Part shown: piece after piece, positions 42,985 through 55,250 of the stretch
Layout of the letters: the number at the start of each line of letters is the position of its first letter
How positions within the stretch are numbered: position 1 is the stretch's first letter
Assembly (NCBI RefSeq): GCF_023898315.1
Contig: NC_064614.1
Location: forward strand, 1,050,660,432 to 1,050,724,431
DNA length: 64,000 bases
Direction: 5' to 3'
Origin: Schistocerca nitens
Taxonomy: Eukaryota > Arthropoda > Insecta > Orthoptera > Acrididae
Notes under the pieces: model-generated
The model's database searches: none
What the model was told of the DNA's origin: nothing
What the model saw: the letters and a program-made list of their open reading frames with translations, nothing else
Position numbers and translations under genes: made by a program

Positions 42985-44200
42985 GGTGTTTTCAAAGCAG
43001 ACAGCTGTCAATGAGTTTCTTTTGGTGGAAACGCAGAGCATCGCAGATATTCATAGTTGCTGTTCACGGAGAATGGCAGTGAACAAAAGCACAGCGAGTC
43101 GTTGGGAGAGACTCCTGTCATCATCGTAGCAAGGTCGTGCAAACCTTTCCGATATCCCGCGTGGTGGCTGGCTGCACACAACTGTGACTTTGCAATGTTG
43201 GAACGTGCGGACACTCTCATTCGATGTGATCGACGGATCACAATGCTTGACTGGACGTCTCCTTTGGTAGACTGACACACTCATAAACCAGTTAGGGTAC
43301 TCAAAGTTGTGTGCCTACTGGGTTCCTCACTGGTTAAAAGAAAACCATAAAGAGCGACAAAAGACAATCCGCGAGGAATTGCTTGCGCGTTACGAGGCTG
43401 ATTTTTTGTGGAACATCGTCATACGTGATGAAATATAGGGGCCTTCTTGGACTCTTGAAGGAGTTGTTCTGTTTGTTGTCCTATCTCATGAGCGACGAAC
43501 AACCCTAAAGTGCAATATGCTACCCACAGGAAATTGAAGAAACGACTTCAGCGTGCTAGTCACCACAAGAATGCAAACGAACTTCTCTATGAAAAGGCCT
43601 CACCCAAGTCTACGCACCCAAGACGAGCTCCCAAAACTTGAATGGATTGTTCTTCCTCATCCACCCTACAGCCCGGATCTTGAATCGATTGTGGCCGGCC
43701 GCGGTGGTCTCGCGGTTCTAGGCGCGCAGTCCGGAACCGTGGGACTGCTACGGTCGCAGGTTCGAATCCTGCCTCGGGCATGGATGTGTGTGATGTCCTT
43801 AGGTTAGGTAGGTTTAAGTAGTTCTAAGTTCTAGGGGACTGATAACCACAGCAGTTGAGTCCCATAGTGCTCAGAGCCATTTGAACCATCTTGAATCGAT
43901 TGTCCTTCCTCGTTGACCCTACAGCCCGTATCTGGCAACTTCTTACTTCCATCTGTTTGGCCCAATGAAAGATGTAGTCAGCGGGGAGCAATACATGGAC
44001 AGTTGGAAGGTTATCGATGCAGCAAGACACTGGCTCCATCAGCGACCAGTGGAGTGGTACTATGCCGGCATACAGGCCCTCCCAGTAATGAGGCGTAGGA
44101 CCCTCAGTTAAACAAAGATTACGTTGGGGAATAGGCTTTGCAGCCAAAGAGATGGAAATAATATGGTGTATCAGAATCCTGAATAAAACCAACTTGATTT
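42985..44200 (+). pseudogene. mariner-like transposase remnant, split by a SINE
   Basis: Plus-strand pieces: NKSTASRWERLLSS near 43080 (helix-turn-helix), LINQLGYSKLCAYWVPHWL near 43290, LLARYEADFLWNIVIRDE near 43385, then LPHPPYSPDL (43650) and FHLFGPMKDVVSGEQYMD (43950), followed by a WLHQRPVEWYYAGIQALP C-terminus. This is the mariner (DD34D) layout. A 40-bp stretch containing PHPPYSPDL is duplicated in tandem, and a SINE sits in the second copy. Confidence 0.72.
43693..43889 (+). mobile_element. tRNA-derived SINE, head type 1
   Basis: Perfect 14-bp target duplication CTTGAATCGATTGT (43679-43692 and 43890-43903). Complete head with GGTTCGAATCC and complete body. It interrupts the mariner remnant. 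Confidence 0.95.
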
Positions 44201-44327
44201 CAGAAAAAAATGTGTTGCATTATTTATTGAACGTTCATAGTATTTTGAAACTGATACGAAGTAAATGAGCTTGATGATTGTGGCCAGAGAAGGATACATT
44301 TTGAGCGCCTAGTACTGTTCCGCAGCT

Positions 44328-44329
<2 letters not shown>

Positions 44330-44373
<44 letters not shown>
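44330..44373. repeat. A44 homopolymer
   Basis: An uninterrupted run of 44 A, probably a retroposon poly(A) tail; the sequence upstream (44205-44329) is not assigned to a family. Confidence 0.9.
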
Positions 44374-44377
<4 letters not shown>

Positions 44378-45059
44378 ACGATAATGGGTGATCGATAGCC
44401 CTGCACGTGACATCGTCCACTTCATCAGGATATTATTAATTGTTAAAGAGTATCTGGCTGATGAATACGTACGTGGCATGTTTCAGTACCGACAACTATA
44501 CGTTGAGCAAAGGACACCTTTACTCGGCTGTTACGTTTGCCCTATAAACAGCTACGACATCGATGTTTAAACGCGATATAATTATGTTATCCTATTAAAT
44601 ACTTCTTAAATTTATTGTAAGTCACTATTGATTTCAATAAAATTACGGCATAATACATTAAAATGATATTATCTTAGAACGTGTCCCACTCATATTAATA
44701 CATTTGATTTACAGAAGTCGTAGCCTAAACTTAAGCTAACGCTTTCCCTACTTGTGGGTTCTATATAGCGAAGTATTGTTTAGGGGTGGGAGACGCGTGA
44801 GATGGTGAAAAGGGGATCAATTATTTTAAAACTATAAAAGTACGACTGCCTGGCAAGAGAGGCAGAACACCAGCACGAATACATCACAAAGGATACCAAT
44901 ATAAATAGCTGCTACTGATGATGACTGAAAATTCCTGAAACATATCGTGCATGGGAAAGTAATTGGTGCAATGTTTTATGATTAAAATCATTGGTAGGCA
45001 TTTTAATTTTATTCTAATATAACCTCACTTTAACGATAATTACTGGAAGTGTAATTATA

Positions 45060-45115
<56 letters not shown>

Positions 45116-47680
45116 ATCAGAGGAATTAAATTACTTTTATCAGTTTGTTTCACGTTCTGATACAAATTATCACTATTCGAAATCTCACACGATTTCATTT
45201 TGTCAGTTGTGATAAAAGATGTACATATTTAACACTCGAAAACGGAAGAGATATTCTGCGCACTCTCTATTAGTTTAAACGTCTTAGTGTGACAAAAGGA
45301 ATTTTGCCATAGAAAACACAGCCGAGATTATTAAAAGCTCCACAGTCGAATGCAAATGAAGGGATTAGAATATAAAGAAACAGAAATGCAGTAGAAATGC
45401 CCGCAGAGAATAGCCAAGAGCGACTTCGTTGTATAATGTTTTCCTAATGAGAAACATGAGAACACGGTCCAAGCGCCAGAGACGGAATACCTTGACCTGC
45501 TTGCATTAAGTTCTTTCGTCGCTACATCCAACAGGATCAATGTGTAAGGCCGTCTGCGAAAGATTCCTATTCGCTGTTGTTCCTATTCCTCTGCCTGCGT
45601 TCTTGAGCGTCTTTTCCTTTCCACAATACTCGCGCCCTTGAATAGGCAGAGCACGATTGTGTGACTCTCAAAGGGAAGATGCAGAAACATTTTACCGCTT
45701 TCATAAGTTTCAAAAACACATAAAGTTGAAAAAATCAAAACCGACAGTTAAATGCACTTGAAAAAGATCTTTACTACTAAATATATGTTTAATACAGCTA
45801 AAGCCGGATTCTTTGTGCGGTTCAGTCAAGCGCTCTATGTCTCAATCTTCAATGGCGCAGTGTAATTTTCTTATGTGTCAACATAGTTTGAATGGTTAGT
45901 GAAGTGTAGGCGGAGCGCACATTCTGACGTTGCGACAAGTTAGCATGGAATGTTTCTCGGCAAATTAGCAGCCTCATCGGAAAATTGAGTACCCACCTCT
46001 CAATCGTCGCCACTGGTCAACACCAGCTAATGTCCACTAGCCACAAATTATGGATCGTAGGCATCCAGAGGAGAAATCAACACAATTTCCTGCTACCGTT
46101 CTGAACGCAGGCAGTACGCAACTGCTTCTTTGTGTCCATTACGGACGTCATAATGCCCAGTAGACTGAAGGAGGCTGGACAAGACACACTTGGAATGACA
46201 CTGCGATCAATGGTGTAAGGTTCGCTTCATCGACGAGTGCACCACTATGCGAATCCTGAAATTTCATATTCTTAAAGAGTGTGTTTTGGTCACATGTTAT
46301 TTCTCACAGAAGATTGTGGAGTCGGTCAGTTACCGATGGATGTCTCAGGCAAGCATTTTCATGGATTCAGCAGAGCGGTTTTAGGTGGCACGTAAGAGTG
46401 ATGGATGCCTCTCTTTGGCATAAAGCATGATTTAGAAGGGTCTTGCAGTATAGGCATTGGAAGCTCAATAACCTCACCAGACAACAAATTAGTCACTCCC
46501 GTGCGCACGCACGTATGAAACCTTAAGCTTTTACGGATGGTGCAGCGATAGAGTTACGTGATCGAACACGCGCTCACTGCCTTTACGTGAGCATAAGACA
46601 GTAGCGATCAGTGAGACATTTGTGTTTCAATCGGATATTGTACACATGGGTAAATCTAAGGACGTGACAGAGTGGCGAAATGGGGCAATCATGTTTTGTC
46701 CTGCCCTTGCCATACGGTATGTGATGTTGATGGATTTGTTCGTGTTTCACGGCGGACTGTTCGACGTGTGTACAGGCAGTAGTGTAATACGCGTGGCCAC
46801 TAAACACGACGTCGGAATTTTGGTCGGAGAAAGATTCTGACAGAGGGGAACCGCAAACGCGTTTCGCGGCTTGTGAATTAAAATCGCCAACAAACACTAC
46901 AGGAAACGCTGCTAGTAGTGAACGGAGGTCCTTCTAAATCTTTCAGCGAGAGAACATTGCGACAGCAGCTGCATGCAATGAACATTTGGAGTCAGTCATC
47001 TCGCAAAGATGTCTGCTCACATAGGAACATAAAGATGAAGCGAAGTTCAACGTGCTGTAAGAACATGTGGCTGGTTTTCTGCACACTTCCGCACTGTATT
47101 ACATCTCTATTTACCCGAACCCCGTAGGAAATCTGGGTAGACGTACCTGCACAACGTTCTGGCGTCATTTCCTAAACGAATCCGTGTTCTTATTAAGTCC
47201 AGAGGTGTTATTGTACGGTATTAAATGATTGTAATGATTTCTCTAGTGGTGACTAATTTTTGATCCCGTGAGCTTACTTCGGTGCTGAATTTGTTAGACA
47301 AGAGACACTGCATCCATCCCGAGAACACTTTTCTCCCTGAAGCTGAAATCAACCAAATTGGACGGGCTGTGATGTTGACACGAGCGTGACTGGGACTGGG
47401 ACCAGTTGAAAGTAGCAGCACGTCATCACAAGGATTATTTTTGCACACTGTCTTTTAAATTCGGCAGGTATGAGTAACAGAGTATCAACCACCTTGTGGA
47501 CGGCATATCCAGGCGGAAACAGCCCATGGGGTGGAACAACACACTGATAAATTTTACTAAGCAGCAGATTTCAATTCCACTAATGTAAAAATAAAATATC
47601 AACAGGTTTTTATTCAGTTATTGTTTAGCTTTTTTTTCACATTATAGCTACCTTTCTGATTTCATAGGACTTAGAGGTCT
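44374..47680. other. No recognisable gene; one AT microsatellite
   Basis: 3.3 kb of short frames. An (AT)n run lies at 45066-45113. Around 44920-44990 a GATGATGACTGAAA...CCTGAAACATATCGTG motif resembles Penelope-like termini. A 104-aa frame (46897-46583, minus) starts VGDFNSQAAK, but the likeness to LINE endonuclease is too short to call. Confidence 0.5.
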
Positions 47681-47689
47681 AGAGGTAGC

Positions 47690-50537
47690 GTCTATGATTC
47701 ATAATGAAAACATCTCCGGTCCCGAATTATAACCCCGCCGTTGCTTAAATTTTCATTAATAATCAGCATTGGCGGCCGAAGAAGTCACTCTCATTCTGCC
47801 AAAGGCCTTGTCAAAGAGGGCGGAGGAGCAGACAGAGCTTCAGGGCACTCTCTCGTCCTAGGTGAGCGAAACTGCTCCCAAAGGCGGAAGAATCAGCTAT
47901 GATCAACGGCATAAGGATGCAAATGCAGTGTCATCATGATCTCTCTATTGGTAAAAGATTCCAGAATAGTGCTCCATTCGGCTCGGCGGGAGGGGACTGC
48001 CAAGGGGGAGGCTATCATGAGAAAGAAATTCAATAATCAAACGAATGGATAACGTTCTACGAGTCGGGGCGTCGAATGTCAGAAGCTTGAACGTGGTAGG
48101 AAACTAGAAAATCTGAAAAAGGAAATGCAAAAGTGGATGAATAACATATAGTCATGGGGGACTGGAATGCAGTTGTAGGGGAGGGAGTAGAAGAAAAGGT
48201 TACAGGAGAATATGGGCTTGGGACAAGGAATGAGAGAGGAGAAACACTAATTAAGTTCTATAATAATTTTCATCTAGGAACAGCGAATACTCTGTTCAAG
48301 AATCACAAGAGGAGGTATACTTAGATACAGGATGATTTCAGCTAGTCAGACACAGATTCCGAAATCAGATACTGGATTGTAAGGTGCACCCAGGAGCAGA
48401 TATAGACTCAGATCACAATATAGTAGTGTCGAAGAGTAGGCTCTGGAGGAATCAATGCGCAAAGAAGTGGGATACGGAAGTTCTAAAGAATGACGAGATA
48501 TGATTGGAGTTCTTTAAGGCTATAGATACAACAATAAGGAATAGCTAAGTAGACAGTACAGTTCGACAATCTCTAAAAAGGACAATCACAGAAGTTGGGA
48601 AGGGAAACATAAGTACAAAGAAGGTAACTGCGGAGAAACCATGGGTAACGGAAGAAGTACTTCAATTAATCAATGAAAGGCGGAAGTACAAAAATTTTCC
48701 GGGAAACTCAGGAGTACAGAAATACAAGTCGCTGAGGAATGAAATAAATAGGGAGTGGAGGGACATTAAGACGAAATGGCTGTAGGAAAAGTGTGAAGAC
48801 ATCGAAAAGGAAATGATTGTCGAGAGGACAGACTTAGCACACAGGAAAGTCAAAAGAACCTTTGTTGCCATTAAAAGCAAGGGTGATAGCATTAAGAGTG
48901 CAACGGGAATTTCACTGTTAAATGCAGAGGAGAGAGTGGGTATGTGGAAAGAATAGATTGAAAGCCTTTATGAGGGGTAAGATTTGTATCATGTGATAGA
49001 AGAAGAAAGAGGATTCGATTTAGAAGAGACAGGGGATCCAGTATTAGAATCAGAATTTAAAAGAGCTTTGGAGGAGTTAAGATCAAATAAGGCAGAAGGG
49101 ATAGATAACATTCCATCAGAATTTCTAAAATCATTGAGGGAAATGGCAACAAAACCGCTATTCACGTTAGTGTGTAGAATGTATGAGTCTGGCGACATAC
49201 CATCTGACTTTCGGAAAAGCATCATCCACACAATTCCGAAGACGGCAACAGCTGACAAGTGCGAGAATTATCGCACAATGAGCTCAACAGCTCATACATC
49301 CAAATTGCTTGCAAGAGTAATATAGTGAATAATGGAAAAGAAAATTGAAGATGGGCTAGATGATGATCAGTTTGACTTTAGGAAAGGTAAAGGCACCACA
49401 GAGGAAATTCTGAGGTTGCGGCTAATAATGGAAGGAAGACTATAAAAAATTAAAGACACTTTCATAGGATTTGTCTACCTCGAAAAAGCGTTCGACAATG
49501 TAAAATGGTGCAAGATGTTTGAAATTCAGAGAAAAGTAGGGTAAGCTATACGGTCAGACGGGTCATGTACAATATGTACAATAGCCAAGAGGGAATAATA
49601 AGAGTGGACGACCAAGAACGAAGTGTTTATATTAAAAAGAGTGTAAGACAAGGATGTAGCCTTTCGCCCATACTGTTCAATCTGTGCATCGAGGAAGCAA
49701 TGATGGAAACGAAAGGTTCAGGAGTGGAATTTAAATTCAAGGAGAATGGCTATCAATAATACGACTCGCTGATGCCATTGCTGTCCTGAGTGAAAATGAA
49801 GAAGAATTACATGGTCTGCTGAACGGAATGAACAGTCTAATGAATATAGAGTATGGATTGAGAGTAAATTGAAGAAAGACGAAGGTAATGAGAAGTAGTA
49901 GAAATGAGAACAGCGAGAAACTTATCAGGATTGATGGCCACGAAGAATTATGCTATCTAGACTGTAAAATAACCAATGACCGACGGGGCAAGGAGGACGT
50001 CGAAAGCAGACTATCTATGGGAAGAAGGGCTTTCATGGTCAAGAGAAGTCTACTAATGTCAAATATCGGCCTTAATTTGAGGAAAAAATTTCAGATAATG
50101 TCCGTCTGGAGTACAGCATTGTATAGTAGTGAAACATGGACTTGGGAAAACCGGAACGTAAGAGATTGGAAGCATTTGGGATGTGGTGCTGCAGATGAAT
50201 GTTGAAAATTGGGTGGACTGATAAGATAAGGAATGAGGAGATTCTGCGCAGTATCGGAGAGGAAAAGAACAGGTTGAAAACACTGATAAGGAGAAGGCAC
50301 AGAATGGTAGGACATCTATTAGGTCAAGAGGGAATGACTTCCATGGTAGTAGAGGGAGATGTAGAAGGCAAAAACTGTAGAGGAAGACAGATATTGTAAT
50401 ACATCCAGCAAATAATTGAGGACGTAATTTGCAAGTGCTGCTCTGAGTAGAAGAGGTTAGCACAGGAGAGGAATTCGTGGCGGGTAGCATGAAACAAGTC
50501 AGAAATCTATTGAAAAAAAAAAAAAAAAAAAAAAAAA
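47690..50537 (+). pseudogene. RTE-type LINE 2, decayed, with poly(A)
   Basis: The 5' region (47690-48050) is followed by endonuclease remnants (VRSLNVV near 48090, MGDWNAVVGEGVEEKVTGEY at 48150-48210) with a large deletion between them. RT pieces: 48984-49325 (ALEELRSNKAEGIDNIPSEF), 49440-49760 (VYLEKAFDNV, VRQGCSLSPILFNLCIEEA), 49888-50205, and a C-terminal part to 50460. It ends in a run of A to 50537. Many stops and frameshifts. It is related to but distinct from RTE 1. Confidence 0.85.
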
Positions 50538-51150
50538 CTTTGTTCTTTATTATTTTCCTACCTCACTTGAATATGTACTACGTATTTTCTCTGATACGTA
50601 GATATTGCAAAATTTTATTTTGAGCATTTTATTTGTGGTACTATTTATTTCCTCTTATCGACTACAAGTGAATCATCCTATGATCAGGCTGTAAACTGTT
50701 TCGTCATATGCTCCGTCGGATTAGTAACAATCCTCAAGAGCAGCAGATGTAAATATATCGGCGCCACAGCGATATAGAGACGGATTCAAAAAATCGCGAG
50801 TGTTACACAATTCCGCATTCAGTAGCCACACGCCTATATGTTGCGGTAAACACGTCATGTACTTACTGTAGTCTCCAAACGAGTGAAAAAGGTCTTTTGG
50901 GGTTTAATTTCGCGTCAAGTACGAGGTCAGCAGGGACGGAATACAAGCTCGTGTTTTTCTAAAGACGAGGACGGAAGTCAGTTATGCTCTTTCAAAGGAA
51001 TTTCGGTATTTGCGTAGAGCAATTCTGGGAAATAACGGAGAAAACCTTGATAGTCGGACGGCGATCTGAACCTTCGCCCTTACAAATGAAAGTGCAATAT
51101 TCTAACCGTTGCATCACCTTGCTCAGATTGTAGTTTGGACACTGTCGGAT
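50538..51150. other. No recognisable feature
   Basis: Short frames only. A pair of imperfect short motifs is visible but nothing assignable. Confidence 0.5.
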
Positions 51151-51151
51151 A

Positions 51152-51515
51152 CACACTGATGAGAAAAAACCTTATGACCAGATACTTAACAGAATGTTGG
51201 ACCACAACACACAGCATTTTCGCGTGGTAAGCATTTGCCGAGTCCTTGGTAGATCTTCAGGATTGTGCGACATCAGGTGTCTAAGCGCAGATAAGAAAAT
51301 TCCCGTAAATTGCGTTCCGTTGGACTGTAAGCGCGGACCTTGCTTCCGATATCGCCCAAATGTGATTCAGCTGGTTCACATAAGGCGAATTTGGTAACAA
51401 GACATGAACGTGAGTTTACTAAGATGATTATCGAACCACTGTAGAACGACTGTAGCATTGTGACCCGGACAGTTATACTGCGCCATGATGCTATTGTCAT
51501 CGAGGGGCATCAGTA
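51152..51515 (-). pseudogene. Tc1-like transposon remnant 5, terminal part
   Basis: Starts ACACTGATGAGAAAAAACCT, close to a Tc1-like terminus I recall from insects (ACACTGATGAGCC...). On the minus strand 51480-51390 encodes a CPGHNATVVLQWFDNHLSKL segment, the stretch after the second catalytic Asp. The catalytic third residue and the other end are missing. Confidence 0.66.
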
Positions 51516-51539
51516 CCTAGTGTAGAGTGAATGCCTAAT

Positions 51540-53725
51540 GCTTTAGCAGGATAACTTCTGAAAAATTTTTATTCCAGTGAGTTTATAAAAATGTCTGCTA
51601 GAAAGCCTGCTAACTGATTACTCATTGCAAGCACATTTTGTTGCTGAAACTGTTTTTCATTAAATTAAAAATAGTTGGATATATCTACCACTTTTAGTAG
51701 CTGTTGAGGTCCGTAATTTGTTGTTCTGTTATGACTTTTATGAAGTCATTTAGTCCTATTTTAGGTACATAGATGATATCTTTAGTGTATACAATGGAAG
51801 TAAAGAAGGGGTTATCCAACTCTTCGAGTTATTTGCTGATTTTCACGAGAAAATTAGCTTATCTTTTGAGTTACAAAATAAAAAAAATCGGAAGCTAAAT
51901 TGTTTGAATCTAAATTTTGCCATTGTAGATGTTTAAAGAACTTTTGATACCTTCAGGAAGACTACGAATACTGCCCAGGTTGTGCCTTCGGGTTCAACAT
52001 ATCCTTACTCATATAAGACGCTTTCTTTCATTCAGCTACAGTCACATCACTATCACCAGATAAACTAGAGAAAGAAAATAATTTAAGTAAAACAATGGAA
52101 TTAAATAACGGTTATGAAGCTCATTAATAGTGCTAACGTGCTGTTTCCTGGATACGCTCCGGTCCTAGATCGAATCCGCCCACCCGATTAACGGCGAGGG
52201 CCGGTGTGACGGACAGCCTGGTTGTGGTTTTTAGGCGGTTTTCCACATCCCACTAGGTGAATACCGGTCTGGTCCCCACGTTCCGCCTCAGTTACACTGC
52301 TCGCTGACATCTGAAGACATTCGCACGCTTCCGTGGCTTACACTAGACGCAGACAATTAGGGCACACTAATTCAGTCCCAGGGGGTACGGGATGGCGACA
52401 GGGTGGGCATCTGGCCACCCATTAAATTAACATGCCACGTCCGATTTAAGCATGGCCGACCCTGCATAACCGCAGGACAAGGCTCAAGAAAGAGAGATGA
52501 ACCCTCATTAATAGACAATATTTTTGAAACGAAAAACCAGTAAAAAGTCACTACTCTAGGCAAGGTTCTGAACGAGGATACTGATAACTGAAAATATATT
52601 TTGGTAACTTCCTTTGATAATGTATCATATAGGATTCACCGTCTGTTAGTTAAAAAAAGCTGCATGGTTGTTTTTTCCACTAATAGAAGAATAGAAAAAG
52701 AAAAAAATCCGTAATTTAAAAACGTTAAATGACCCTTTAGGTAGCTCAGGACTTTACAAAATCACTTACGACAGATGCTCGGTGTTTTATATCGGACAAA
52801 CCGGTAGGACTTTTAACATATTATATATGGAACACTTGATAAGGAAGAAAGTTTCTAATGCTCATAATTCAATTTTTTTTTAATATCGGGATACAATTCT
52901 CATTGTAAACGAATAACTACAGCTACGACACACAATCTTCATTAGCGCCTTTAAGCCAATGCTCGCTTCTTTATGACGCACTGGTTCTTGTTGATATTCA
53001 CTTACACTTCGCAACCGTTTTTCTCCCTTTGCTTTATGGACTCTGTGCTTGCTTACTGTTTATATGCCGGAGGACATTGCGTATCACATACTGTTTTGTA
53101 AAGATGGTGTGATACACATTTCCCTCTTTTTTGCTTGTTGTAAGATCTTGACTAAAAAGAAATCCTTCAACACTATGTCCCTCTTTTTTATAACAATTAT
53201 TTTGCTCCTTTGTATCTTTTATAAATCCTGTTTTTATACCGCATACAATTATTTTGTTCAAAACACGTAACATGTATCATACTGCTGTATTATCGTAACT
53301 GTTATGTATTTCATAAATCTGAGCGTTTATCATGCTGCTAGCACCCAGTAAGTGGCGCACGCAACACCATATTAGCATGGCATCGTAACTAGTTGCCACA
53401 AGTTCAGTCTAACGTCTGCTCTTAACAAGCTGTACCTGTGGTATCAATTTTTACTGCTCCCATAGAGAGTTTTATTTCATATTTTACGCAGTCTGACTTG
53501 ATCTCCTTAGCTCATCATGTATGTTTACGATTTTAACGTCATGTAATTTATATAAGTACCCGTTTTATTCCATGTTCTCCTTCAAAGTTTGGTCAAGTTT
53601 CAAGTGTTTCAGATGTTTATTTTATAATGTGTTTGAACGTTATAGGTGACATCCATCTGAAGAAGATTTTTACATAAAACTTTTGCAACCCATTGGCTGT
53701 AACCTTTATATATTAAAAATTTATT
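51540..53725 (+). mobile_element. Penelope-like element, split by SINE family 2
   Basis: On the plus strand 51760-51930 encodes the RT catalytic region FRYIDDIFSVYNGSKEG with LFELFADFHEKISLSFE. A TYPYSYKTLSF segment follows near 52000. After the SINE, 52730-52850 encodes SGLYKITYDRCSVFYIGQTG, the GIY-YIG nuclease start with its Y-I-G motif, then EHLIRK. A GAAGAAGATTTTTACAT motif near 53665 may mark the 3' end. Frameshifts and stops are present. Penelope-like elements encode RT plus GIY-YIG nuclease in that order. Confidence 0.75.
52131..52503 (+). mobile_element. SINE family 2
   Basis: Perfect 11-bp target duplication CTCATTAATAG (52120-52130 and 52504-52514). B-box-like GATCGAATCC near its start; the head looks 5'-truncated compared with 42430-42795. 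It ends CAAGAAAGAGAGATGAAC. Confidence 0.85.
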
Positions 53726-53744
53726 TACGTGTGCTACAGGTACA

Positions 53745-54165
53745 GATGTTTAAAACTGAGTTTTCTGAAGGTATTTGTCTGGAGTGTAGCCTTGTCTGAA
53801 AGTGAGACGTGGACGATAAACAGTTCAGACTAGAAGAGAAGAGAAGCTTCTGAAATGCGGTGCTACAAAAGAAAGCAGAAGCTTAGATGCGTACATCATG
53901 TAACCAGTGAGGATGTACTTAACAGAACTGGGGCTAAAAGAAATTTGTGGCACAACCTGACTAGAAGAAAGGATCGGTTGACAAGACGCATTCTGAGACG
54001 TCAAGGGATCACCCATTTAGTACTGGAGGGACGTTTAGGGGCGTAATAACTGTAGAAGGAGACCAAGAGACAAATACAGTGGGCAGTTGCCAAACGATGT
54101 AGGTTGCAGCAGTTATTTGGAGATAAAGAGACTTGCAAGGGATACAGTAGCGTGAAGTGCACGAA
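53745..54165 (+). pseudogene. RTE 1-like LINE, 3' coding fragment
   Basis: The plus-strand frame 53855-54046 reads VTSEDVLNRTGAKRNLWHNL then RRKDRLTRRILRRQGITHL, matching the C-terminus of RTE 1 (ITNEEVLNRIGEKRSLWHNL, RRRDRLVGHVLRHQGITNL). It is 5'-truncated and has several stops. Confidence 0.8.
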
Positions 54166-54312
54166 ATCGCTATACGGACTGAAGAGACAAAAACGAACTG
54201 GGAAATTGTGTATGATCAATGAAATTTTGTGATCGTTAATGCATATTTACTGATCCGTGCCTCGGATTTATCGGTACTATAAGCAGCGTAACTTTATTGA
54301 AGGAAAACCAAG

Positions 54313-54349
54313 GAGGGGGTGGTGGTGGTGGTGGTGGTGGGGGGGGGGG
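54313..54349. repeat. (GGT)n and G-run low-complexity tract
   Basis: About eight GGT units followed by an uninterrupted G run. Confidence 0.9.
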
Positions 54350-54483
54350 AATCCCTCTGCTTTCAGTAGACGAAAACACACCAAAGGAAAAACTGGTCAC
54401 CAGGAGGGGAGCGCGCTAAGCCAGTACAGTCGAGGAGTGGCCACCGGACCGTACAGTCAGTCGAATGCTGTTTATCAGTCAGT

Positions 54484-54683
54484 TCAAATGGTTCAAATGG
54501 CTTTAAGCACAATGGGACTTAACATCTGAGGTCATCAGTCCGTTAGACTTAGAACTACTTAAACCTAACTAACCTAAGGACCTCACACACATCCATGCCC
54601 GAAGCGGGATTCGAACCTGCGACCGTAGCAGGCGCGTGGTTCCGGACTGAAGCGCCTAGAACCGCTCGATCACAGCGGCCGGC
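54484..54683 (-). mobile_element. tRNA-derived SINE, head type 1
   Basis: Target duplication TTATCAGTCAGT (54472-54483) and TTGTCAGTCAGT (54684-54695), one mismatch. Head and body complete; B box intact on the minus strand. Confidence 0.92.
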
Positions 54684-54695
54684 TTGTCAGTCAGT

Positions 54696-55049
54696 AAAAA
54701 TTTTATTGTGAGCTACTGGTCCGTAAAGTAGGGCAGTAGTATGGCATCGTCATGTGTTACGTGGTAACGAAGACACCGAAGCTCCATTGTGCTTTACATG
54801 ATGTAGCACTCACATGTTTGATGCACTTTATTTTTTAAATTGTTTGAAAACTTTTATTGTGTCTAGAGTGTTCTTAATAACATTCTTAATGGCTTACTTT
54901 GCCACATTTTTGTTATCTTGTGAAAAAATGTAATGACTGATATGTAAGTAACGGGAAGCCAAAGAGTACTTGTTAATATGATCCAGTGAATTTCGGTTAA
55001 GACCTTGTGGTACGATCGTTTCGCTCCTGACCTAATGACTGAGCCGACG
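54696..55049. other. No recognisable feature
   Basis: Short frames only. Confidence 0.5.
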
Positions 55050-55250
55050 AGTATCTTGATATATTAACTCTCAACTGATCTTGTTAAAAGCTGAGGAATG
55101 CCACGGTCTCCTAAAATTTCTGTTAACTTAGCTCCCGCTACCCAGTCGATGCTCCTCTCATAATTCACAAAAGCTACATGAGTTGGAGGATTATATTCTC
55201 TGTGCTTTACCGTTACCTGGTTTATAGAGAAAACAATGTATACATAATTT
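55050..55250 (-). pseudogene. LINE reverse transcriptase fragment
   Basis: The minus-strand reading 55250-55080 contains PPNYVYIVFSINQ, then PPTHVAFVNYERSIDWV and KLTEILGDRGIP. It resembles the LINE RT pattern 'PxHxxFVDYEKAFDSV...LWxxLxxxGIP'. The catalytic Asp is replaced by Asn. Family not determined. Confidence 0.5.

Noticed and set aside
46583..46897. VGDFNSQAAK as a LINE endonuclease
   Set aside because: Only a few residues match and no neighbouring endonuclease or RT motif follows in any frame.
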